From: Steromphala cineraria
Taxonomy: Eukaryota; Mollusca; Gastropoda; Trochida; Trochidae
Assembly: GCA_916613615.1 (NCBI GenBank)
Contig: OU744726.1
Span: 59,784,987-59,848,986 of the forward strand
DNA: 64,000 nucleotides
Direction: 5' to 3'
Both the position numbers and the translations under genes were made by a program. Below are positions 54,848 to 64,000 of the stretch, piece after piece (positions within the stretch are counted from its first letter, which is position 1; every line of letters starts with the position of its first letter). The notes under the pieces are model-generated. The model was not told the DNA's origin and made no database searches. It worked only from the letters and a program-made list of their open reading frames with translations.

Positions 54848-55773
54848 CAGTATATTCTTTTTAAAAATTGATAATTTTTAAAAAAGATTGACAAGGACAT
54901 AACTGCAAAGAAAATGTCACATAACAACATGCTAAATTCAGGTAAAATCTAAAAGAGACATAAAAAATGACCTTTGGATCTTAAATTGGGTTTCATCATT
55001 AATATCACGAAATCAAGTTATCCAGTTCAATGTTTTACGTTACAGTCATTCCATTTTAAACATTTTCCCAGCTGCATCAAAGACATGAATGGGTGATCTT
55101 TCGCCTCTCAATTATTTATGTTTCAGTCTCTGTAGTCTCAATTCATATACACAGTGTCGGATTGTTGCCAGAGACAAAGATGTATTGCAGATCATTATAT
55201 TATAAAGCTAGCTGTAAGCTAACTACACTTGTTGGGAGAATCCATTTCAGAGTAGGTAAGCAGTGACCCTTTGTTGTTGTAACTAACAGGTTTAGAGTAG
55301 TCATTTTGGGAGTAGTCCAACTGGGATGTAACCTTAAATGTTGCCTTGTATTGAAGTTGGCTGCAGCCTCAGATGAAACAAATAAGAGTCAAAATGGTTA
55401 ATAGATCATTGCAATGATGTATTTGTTTTTACTATTTGTATATTTATGTATCCTTATGATGTAATCATCCTTATTAAAATGTATGATTGGAAAAGAAATA
55501 TACATATATATAAATATAAATATAAATAAACCCTGTTTGTCCACTCCTGTACTCTGATTTATTACATGAGTAAATATTTTTTTAACCATATTTTTAAATA
55601 TCTCAAACACTATGAATGTAGGCATTTATAAAGACATTAAATATTTAATGATGTTTGTGCTGTTTTGTTGATATTTTGTATTCTTTCCGTAAGAACTGAA
55701 CAGATTCAACGTAAAATAGTGCCAGACAGACAAACCTGCCATACGTACACGTTTCTAACTAGTCTAAGGGTTA
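54848..55773. other. intergenic, nothing recognised
   Basis: AT-rich, no supported feature. Confidence 0.5.
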
Positions 55774-55777
55774 TTAA

Positions 55778-56133
55778 AGGGGCAGTAGCACGTTTTTTGA
55801 AAATTTTATTTTTCAAATTTCTCACTGAGAATTGTATGTTAATGCTAAATGTATTATTTTGATGGTGTCAAAAATCTCGTAAAACAAATCAATCATCCAC
55901 AGTCAGAGGACAAAGTATAAAAATTCACATTAAATCCATTGGCGGCCATTTTTTTTGAACACCTTTATTTCATTTAGTGTAAGAAAAAGGAATCGCATGG
56001 CTAAACTTTACATTATATATTTGAATTATTGCTGCTCCATTTAGTTTAAATACACTGTATTTCAATTGGAACCATTAATTTTCATTTTCCTAACATCAAC
56101 TTATATTCCCCCTAAAAACGTGCTACTGCCCCT
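55778..56133 (+). mobile_element. TTAA-flanked MITE, family A copy 7
   Basis: 356 bp, forward; TTAA at 55774-55777 and 56134-56137; ends AGGGGCAGTAGCACG and CGTGCTACTGCCCCT. Confidence 0.9.
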
Positions 56134-56137
56134 TTAA

Positions 56138-56466
56138 TATTGAATAAGAAATAAAAGTTGCAATCAGTGGGATTCCCAAATCATAATAAAATCTGAATAA
56201 ATAATATCCGTTAAAAATCCCGAAGTACTGATAATTGTCATGCAATACATGATACTATTTACACATATTTTATTCATGGAATGAAAACTTGGATTGATTT
56301 ACTAACAAGCCCTGAACAGCTTTTTCAAGTCAGCTCAGCTACAGTTATACATACATATGTATGAGCTATGACGAAAATATCCTCTCTTGAAAGCGCTCGT
56401 AAAATCTCAAAAATAACCATGCAAATGTAAAAAAGAAACTTTCGTTTGAAATGAACTGAGCACTAT
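56138..56466. other. intergenic, nothing recognised
   Basis: No supported feature. Confidence 0.5.
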
Positions 56467-56470
56467 TTAA

Positions 56471-57023
56471 AGATGCTATATCATAGTGCAATATTTTAAA
56501 AAGTATTTTTAATGTATACGTTGTATTTTTAGAAAAAATTAGCGACCAACCTTGAGAAAATCGGACCAAAATTCATCAAATAGGAGATAATTTACCAAAT
56601 AATACCGAAACGGCACTCGACATAAGGGCGAATCAAGTGTGGCCATTTCACAACTTCCGGTTTCTAAATTTACTCTTGAAAACCGTCTTTGTCGCGCTCA
56701 ACTAGATTTTATATTCTTTTTCTCCGAATTAGGTATTCGTTGCTGTCAAAGTTGATACCCATCGAACGCAATTACGGTAGTTGAGACACGGTGTAAATCC
56801 TACAAGCATAATGATTACGTCACCGAAAGCGGGTTCACAAAATGACATGCCCTTTCTAAGAGGGGTACTGTGCTTGAAGCGTCGAAAAAGTATGATATTG
56901 TTGATTAAACAATCTAAATATAATATCAAAATTTCGACGAAAGATTTTTCTACAAAGTGATGTATTTCATTTCTCAATAGCTAAGTTGCATCCTGATCTG
57001 CTTGCAAGTATGATACAGCATCT
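56471..57023. mobile_element. TTAA-flanked MITE, family C copy 2
   Basis: Reverse-oriented intact copy (553 bp) of the element at 28511-29596, with TTAA at 56467-56470 and 57024-57027. It supplies the empty site for the nested AGCTCATC copy 2. Confidence 0.85.
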
Positions 57024-57027
57024 TTAA

Positions 57028-58035
57028 TGAAAATGATCAAGAATGGCTTTTGCTTCTTTAATACACTGAGGCTGATCTGAGCTATGCATGGTTTTAACAT
57101 ATTTATTCAGGAAACTGATGGGGGTAACGTTGACAAACAAGGAAATCTTTATAACTGCCTCTTCTCGACAATATCCAAATATCTACGTTCATTAAATAAT
57201 GAACTTATTGTTCCTGCAATACCACAGACACTATTGAACATCACTTCCAGAAAACATAACACAAACAATACAAGATACAAAACACAACATGTTTATTACC
57301 CCTGATCTCTGATTATCTCCCACAGCACAGTCAAAAACAAGCACAGCACACCGAGGTGACAAACGTGCACGTGCTTATCGTGCCTGTGCGACACTTCAAC
57401 GAGTCGTCTCGGGCTTCACACAAACACACGCGAACTTACTGTATTTCGCTGTAAATAGATCGCCACTATGCAATTCTTTTTTAAAATCTTTACTGGTGGT
57501 TGATATAGCATTAGTTTGTTTATATGGTTTTCAGTTTATAATGCAATAAGTTGACAGGTTAAACTTATTTTCTGATTTCTGTGTTACATATACTCATATT
57601 GTCGGGTATTATGCAATTTGATGGCTATTTCCCATTATCTCTGTTCTGTTACTATGTATTTTATGGGCAACAATAACATAATTATTGTAAAAAATGACTA
57701 TTTCTAAATGAGTTATTTATATTGATATACCGCTGCTGCTTAGAACGGCATACCTTCCTTATGTTTTCCAATGTCCTTTGTTGGAAAACTAATCTTCTTA
57801 ACATTTGTATGCCATGTTTGCAATCACATTTCACTCTTGCAAACAACCAAAACAAGGTTTAAACACTCCAACATGAACGAATGAATTTATGACTTTTTAT
57901 CACTGAAAATCCATTACACAATCGGTTTATTACTTTGTATTGTTTCATACTACTCATCAGCTATACGCATGCTAGTCCCAATCCGATGTCTACTCACCTC
58001 TGACTTGACCTTTTTCCCATCATGGAAGTTGACAT
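57028..58035. other. no gene seen; may include LINE 5' end
   Basis: The 57320-57450 stretch is GC-richer (GTGCACGTGCTTATCGTGCC) and may belong to the 5' UTR of the following LINE; its 5' boundary is not visible. Confidence 0.35.
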
Positions 58036-58430
58036 AGCGATGTACAGACAGAGGATTTGGGACCTTCTGTATAATCAGATATAACAACCCCAAGCATAAA
58101 TTAGATATCAACTCGTGCTTTTTAATTATCTCCTTCTATTTTCTTGGAATTACTGGCTTACGTATAACTCTTCTTATAATTTTATGTTGTGGCGATGTAC
58201 ATCCCAATCCTGGTCCTGACAACCCTGATATATCATTTGTTCATGTTAATGTATGTAGTTTAGTTGATAAAGTAGATTTAGTTTATGCGGAACTAAAAGA
58301 GTTCGATGTTATTAGCATTTCTGAAACTTGGCTTCATCCTGGTATAAAAAACGAGGATATATTTATACCCGGCTTTCATATGCCTTTACGTAGGGATCGG
58401 CCAAGTAGGGGAGGGGCAGTATATGTTAAA

Positions 58431-59918
58431 CCTGCAACTGCACTATAAATAGCGCGAGATTATGCGAGAGCTCACAAATATGGAGTGGCAATTTCAAATC
58501 AGTCACCTCTCCACTTGGGAGGTTGTTTAGCTCATAACTTCATAATTAATCCATTTTATTGATCAAAATTTGTCACAGAAGTTATCAATGATGGAGTGAT
58601 GAACCTTGCAAAATATTGTTGAAAACTAACCTTTCGTTTTGTAATGAGATGAATATTTGGTGTTTTCCTTTTGAAAATTTTGCTTTGAGTGACAGGGTCA
58701 GGGTTCATATGTCAGGGGTTATGTTTACCGGCATCAGTTAACCCCCATTACCAAACTGGCGGGAATTTTTTACCAAATTTGCATTGGGCACGACACACAT
58801 ATTCATATCATCAAATAAAAGCTTGTTCGAAATGGTTAAAAGATGTTAACTTACTAGATATTAAAGAAACTGCCATATATGTCCTTATATTCCATCTCTG
58901 GTTTAATTTTGACACAGTCTGGCACAATTTCCCATCGCTTGACCTGATCAGTTGTTCTTGCCATGCAGTATATCCAACTATATATATATGCAACTCTTTT
59001 CTTTTTATTGGATTGTTATCCCTGAATAGTTTCTTATTGATCATCAGAATAATAGAACACTAGCTGATTTCTGACCTTCCAGCTGGTCCGCTTACGCCTT
59101 TATGATGGGGAAACAGAAAAAAGAATGTTGGGAATTAAGCGGGAACTGCGACCCTGATGTCTTATCTGATGTAAACATCCTGGGTGTAATTGATACAGTG
59201 CCATATTAAGTTACCATCCTTGCAGTGCCATATTACTAGTTCAGTTTATCTCTGAATATAAAGCTTAAACATTGTTTTGTTGAGTATAACAATGGACACA
59301 TACAATCCTAAAACCTTTTTTACTTAGACAGTTATTGCTGTGTATCAAGTACAAATATACATGTATATGGAAATACACCACCAGAACCCAAGGAAGAAAA
59401 CACTTCCTAATGAAACCTTTGCCAAGGACATAAATGTGATATGTATTCTACTCTTTGATAGAAAATTAAAATTATATCAAAGATAAATTGGAAATAAAGA
59501 GGGGATACATTCAACATTCACATGTTTTACTTTCCTGTCTGTATTAGTTGCAAGGACACACATAACAAACACTAAGTACTTTACTTTTGTTTTCTATCTG
59601 AAGCAAATTACACCCTATTGTATTGTAATTTAACTGCATGTGATTCTTTGGATATAGTGGCTTTTTCATTAAGAAAAAGTGTGATACATATGGAAATGAT
59701 ATCGATTCTAGTGTTTTCAAAATAGACATTCCTGTAATTGAACTACATATCCCAACTCGTGACTCCAAAACCCCTGTCCACATGGCTCAGCTGACATGTG
59801 CTCATCTAAATTTAGACCCCCAAACACTGTCTCACCCATGCTTCCACACTGGCAGCGAGGCTAGGCCACGCCTGCCTGGAGAAAGAATGTGCGGTAGGGC
59901 CCTACCGCGAGTTGCAGG
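58431..59918. mobile_element. TTAA-type DNA transposon in LINE ORF2 (family D)
   Basis: 1488 bp with inverted ends CCTGCAACT / AGTTGCAGG and target repeat TTAAA (58426-58430, 59919-59923). Excision restores GTT AAA CGT AGG (VKRR) in the endonuclease frame. TTAA targeting suggests piggyBac or Kolobok. The 124-codon frame inside (58689-59063) shows no transposase motifs. Confidence 0.8.
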
Positions 59919-62498
59919 TTAAACGTAGGTCTGAACTTGAATTGCCTGGACTTGAAGCTGTATGGATAGATATAAATTGTAGAAATAAAAACTTCACACT
60001 AGGTACTTTTTATAGAGCTAACTACACAGTTAGATATTGGGAATTAATTGTCGAATCAATAGCTTTAGCAAATGATAGTCGATCAGCTCTAATTGTCTTG
60101 GGTGACTTCAATGTTAATATGTACAACGTTACTGACAACAACATTACAAATATAGAAAGACTTTACGGTTTGAAACAGATAATCAATGAACCAACGCGTA
60201 TAACACCTACCTCAAAGTCACTCATCGATCTTATTCTGATTTCTTGTCCAAATCTAACATCATCTTTTGGGACATTAGCCAACTTCTGTAGTGATCATTG
60301 TCCTGTCTTTGTTAAATTGAGATATAAAAAACCACCTGAACCGAGTTATTTAAGAAGAGTATATGACTATAATAGAATAGATTTAGATGGGCTGACTCGA
60401 GCAGCATCTACATTTGACTGGAATGCAGGGTTAACTGATGATGTCAATGTAAGTACTCAAAACACAATCGATGCTGTTATTCAACTTACGGATTCGTTTG
60501 TACCTAATAAGATAGTTAGAATTCGTCCACGTGACGAACCTTGGATGAACGGATACATCCGTAGACTACTTAGGCAACGAAACCGAGTTCATAAAAAAGC
60601 AACAAAAATAAAATTCTCCAAAAACGTAACTTTGTAATTTCAGAAATAAGAAAATGCAAAAAGGAGTATAATGCAAAACTTGATAATAGTTTGAACTCAG
60701 AACATGACAATAAAACGTGGTGGAAATTAGTTAAAGATTATTTAAAAAGATCTTTCAAATCAAAATCATTTCCATGTTTGGAACACGAAGGAGCTATCTA
60801 CGATGACAATCACGCCAAGGCCAATATCTTAAATAATTACTTTGCTAACAATACAAAGATTTCAAATCACGACGAATCTATTAATGACAATACAAATCCC
60901 GAAATTATCCTTCAACAACTACATGTATCGGAAAAAGAAATTGAAGATATTTTAAAATTTCTCGATTCAAATAAATCAATCGGTCCTGATAAAATTAGTA
61001 ACCGAATCCTAAAAATCCTATCAAGTTACCTAACTAAACCTCTGTGTTATATATTTAATCTATCTCTTACCCAGTCGGTTTGTCCAGACATTTGGAAAAT
61101 CGCATCTGTCATTCCACTCCACAAAAAGGAGAGTAAACTTCTGTGCTCTAACTACAGACCTATTTCTTTAACAAGTTGTTTGTCTAAGGTTTTTGAAAAA
61201 TGTGTTCACAAACATGTACATAATTACTTTTTAAGCTATGGAATTATTACTCCATTACAGTCTGGTTTCACACCGGGAGAATCCACAGTATTCCAGTTGA
61301 CACATTTATATAACTTTATAGGCCTTAGATGAAGGAAAAGAAATAAAAGCAGTATTCTGTGACATAAGCAAGGCTTTTGACAGAGTTTGGCATAAGGGGG
61401 TTTTATTCAAGTTGAAAAAATATGGTATTGGGGGCAAGTTGTTAAAATGGTTTGAAAGCTATCTATCTGACAGAAATCAGTATACAGTCATAAACGGACG
61501 CCAGTCGGACTACAAATCGATCTTAGCAGGTGTACCTCAGGGTTCTGTTTTGGGTCCTTTGTTTTTTCTTGTTTTTATCAATGATATAGTGGATGAAATA
61601 AATTGCAATATAAGACTCTTTGCCGACGATACCTCCCTGTACGTATATAATAGTAATCCAATTGAAACTTCATATCTTATTAATAATGATTTACTCAGAA
61701 TTTCTAAATGGGCCGATGAATGGAAAGTCAACTGTAATGCTGAAAAGACCGAGAGCATAACATTCTCCAGAAACCGGGTACCCACGAAAGTACCGAATCT
61801 TGACATGAAAGGTAAAATTATAAATGATCTTAGTACTCATAAACACTTAGGATTGACTTTCCAATCAAACGGTAACTGGCATTCCCACATAGAAAATATA
61901 ATCTCAAAGGCAAGCCCGATGATAAACTGTCTGCGGAGCTACAAATACCGTCTTAATCGACATACTTTGCATGTATTTTATAATTCTTACATCCTTCCTC
62001 TCTTTGACTATTGTGATCATATATTTGATAACTGTACAAAATATCATGAATTGTTACTTGAAAATCTACATTTGGATGCACTTAGGACAATTTGTGGTGC
62101 AGTCAGAGGTACCAGCCACCAACAACTATACAAAGAAACAGGGTTTACATCATTAGCCCTTAGGCGAAAATGTCACAAACTGTGTCTATTTTACAAAATG
62201 AAATTTCAGTTGACACCAGAATATTTATCGTCATTAGTTCCACAAGCAATGTCCGACATTTCGAACCGTAGAACTCGTACATCTCATAATTTACAAATTC
62301 CTGTATGTTATACTGAGTTATATAAACGTTCCTTCTTACCATCGGCCATTGCTGAGTGAAATGATCTCGATATGTATTTAAAATTTTTTGAATCCTATGC
62401 TATCTTCAAAAAGAATATATTTAAAGGTGATTGTAACGTTCATAAAATATTTAAAGACTATGGTAACAGACAAAATCAAGTAACACTTTGTCGCTTAA

Positions 62499-62854
62499 AG
62501 GGGCAGTAGCACGTTTTTTGATAATTTTATTTTCTAAATGTTTCACTGATAATTGTAAGTTGATGCTAAATGTATTATTTTGACAGTGTCAGAAATATCA
62601 TTATACATGCCAATCATCCATAGTCAGAGGACAAAGTAAGAAAATTCAGATAAAATCCATTGGCGGCCATTTTGTGTGAACACCTTTAATTCATATTGTG
62701 TAAGAAAAAGGAATCGCATGGCTTAACTTTACGTTATAAATTTGAATTATTACTACTCCAGTTAGTTTAAATACATTGTCTTTCAATTGGAACCATTAAT
62801 TTTCATTTTCCTGACATCACCTTATATTCCCCCTAAAAACGTGCTACTGCACCT
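62499..62854 (+). mobile_element. TTAA-flanked MITE, family A copy 8
   Basis: 356 bp inserted in LINE ORF2; TTAA at 62495-62498 and 62855-62858. Removing it and one TTAA rejoins CGC TTA AGA TTA GGC TGC (RLRLGC), matching RLKLGCSD in the first LINE. Confidence 0.92.
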
Positions 62855-63407
62855 TTAAGATTAGGCTGCAGTGACCTAAAAGGTAACAAATTTGACAGGT
62901 TTATAGAAGACTCTGCTACTTGCCTATGTAACTACCGTTATGAGGATGTTAGGCACTATCTTATCGTTTGCCAAAACTATTCAGATCAAACAGCTATTAT
63001 TATGTTCATGGATTTAATTTGAAAACCGTTCTCTATGGTAATAATGACTTATCTGATGAGATTAATTAAACAATTGTGGATTCTGTTTGCACATTTATTG
63101 ACTTAAGTAAACGTTTCCAAATTTAGAAAGCACGTGAAGTTTAACTAAATGTCATATTTGTTAGCATGCAATATCATACATTCTTTATTTTTCAATTGTT
63201 GAATGTCCATGTACATTGGTTGTGGTAACTGTTTAATGTACATATTTAGTTTTTGGTATAAGAAATTATTTCTTGTTGTAATGTACGTTTGATGTTATAA
63301 TGTATAAATCCTGTCAACGTCACAGGGAGATATATTAATATAGGGGTAACCCTGTTTATCAATCCCCCTTTCCATGTACCATCTGGAAATAAATACCGTT
63401 TAAATCC

Positions 63408-64000
63408 TTAAATAATGTGAAGTTCAAAGAACAGTAGCTTACAAGCCAGTTCAAGTATACATGTTGTTTTAACACACAAGCAAATTTACGAGCATCTAAA
63501 GGCTTACAAAATAAGCTTACATAAAGAAAGCAATTTCGCAATGATAGTTAAGAAAGTCAGAAAATCTAAAAAAACTAAGAAATTATGGACAGATTTTATA
63601 ACTTCTTCTTTTCTTGCTAAATCGAACAAGCATCGCCGTAGATGATAGCTGGAAGATTGTATCATGGCCTTTTATGAAAACTATAAGTTTAGTCGTGGTA
63701 AGGTAAGGGATGACTGATATCTATCCGAAACCCCTTCTTGCAACTATTGATATCACTTTGAGTATGCGCTTCACATTTTTAAATGTTAACGAGGTACGCA
63801 TAACAGTTTCATACGATTGGTATAATGAAAAGACATACACTTAAGCTCATTGAAGTGTTTGCGGATGAGGACAATAAAAATCTTATAAAAGATTGAACAT
63901 TTTCTTTAAATTCCTAGCTTATTGCATTGATTCACTCTCTCACTCACTAACTTATTTGTTATACATAAATATAAATATTGATTTTTTATTTGTTACATAT
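63408..64000. other. intergenic, nothing recognised
   Basis: AT-rich; no supported feature. Confidence 0.5.

Larger units (their letters stand above)
58036..63060 (+). pseudogene. broken LINE ORF2 (2A-like, endonuclease, RT)
   Basis: The first segment ends TLLIILCCGDVHPNPGP (2A-like at 58191-58217), FVHVNVCSLVDKV, ISETWL, RRDRPSRGGAVYVK, then the 1.49-kb insertion. The endonuclease resumes at KRRSELELPGLEAVW (59919), GTFYRAN, GDFNVN, LIDLIL, SDHCPV. Then comes the RT: NYRPISLTSCLSKVFEK, AVFCDISKAFDRVW, AGVPQGSVLGPLFFLVFIND, LFADDTSLYV. The zinc knuckle CLCNYRYEDVRHYLIVC follows the second insertion. Other damage: frameshift near 60610-60640, frameshift near 61320, TGA at 62357-62359 where Trp is expected. 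More decayed than the first LINE. Confidence 0.85.
58036..63407 (+). mobile_element. second LINE of the same group, split twice
   Basis: Related along its length to the LINE ending at 54754: 2A-like leader, APE endonuclease, RT, zinc knuckle. It shares the 3' end (stem GGGGTAACCCT, TTTATCAATCC, ATAAATACCGTTTAAATCC near 63407). Two DNA elements interrupt it (58431-59918 and 62499-62854). No ORF1 is seen upstream and the 5' limit is approximate. Confidence 0.75.

Noticed and set aside
58689..59063. 124-codon ORF inside the TTAA-type element
   Set aside because: No transposase motif, no DDE/DDD spacing and biased composition; likely chance.

Overview
This is an AT-rich, intron- and repeat-dense window from an animal nuclear genome. 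The signs are spliced genes with phase-consistent GT-AG introns, several non-LTR retrotransposons, and many families of short inverted-repeat DNA transposons. A PRD-class homeobox gene and the GTCCGTCCGTCCG-type dispersed element suggest a marine lophotrochozoan, most likely a bivalve mollusc. That identification is inference; no species marker is present.

Layout. Positions 1-5500 are intergenic and repeat-rich: a pogo/Tigger-like MITE, a mobile element carrying about eight 145-bp tandem units, a TTAA-flanked MITE and an ACTCCTAGGAGT palindrome element. From 5817 to 26181 (+) lies a complete ABCA3-like full ABC transporter gene. I could assemble it as 19 coding exons with matching phases and an uninterrupted reading frame of 1681 residues. 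Its introns hold MITEs, a 172-bp tandem repeat and a 32-bp minisatellite that has amplified the exon 8 splice donor. From 26182 to 40640 is intergenic sequence with nested elements. These are a TTAA MITE hit by the tandem-unit element, a broken second copy of the transporter's exon 16 on the minus strand hit by a 610-bp transposon, a fold-back element hit by a LINE, and a TTAA MITE hit by another LINE. From 40645 to 43040 (-) is a three-exon PRD-class homeobox gene with an N-terminal eh1-like repressor motif, a TATA box and a poly(A) signal.

From 43855 onward there is a (TGTAT)n array, a hairpin element and a second cluster of retrotransposons. One is an 8.37-kb insertion with exact 15-bp target duplications, carrying a LINE ORF1 and an APE-endonuclease/reverse-transcriptase ORF2. 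The other is a related LINE (about 58.0-63.4 kb) split by two TTAA-type transposons. Both ORF2 proteins start with a hydrophobic stretch followed by a 2A-like GDVxPNPGP motif. A possible small cysteine-rich spliced gene (49117-49967) sits in the unusually long spacer of the first LINE.

The two host genes, the transporter and the homeobox regulator, show no functional link. Most of the remaining structure is a record of who inserted into whom: several families can be ordered because the empty target sites can be reconstructed from sequence inside the window.
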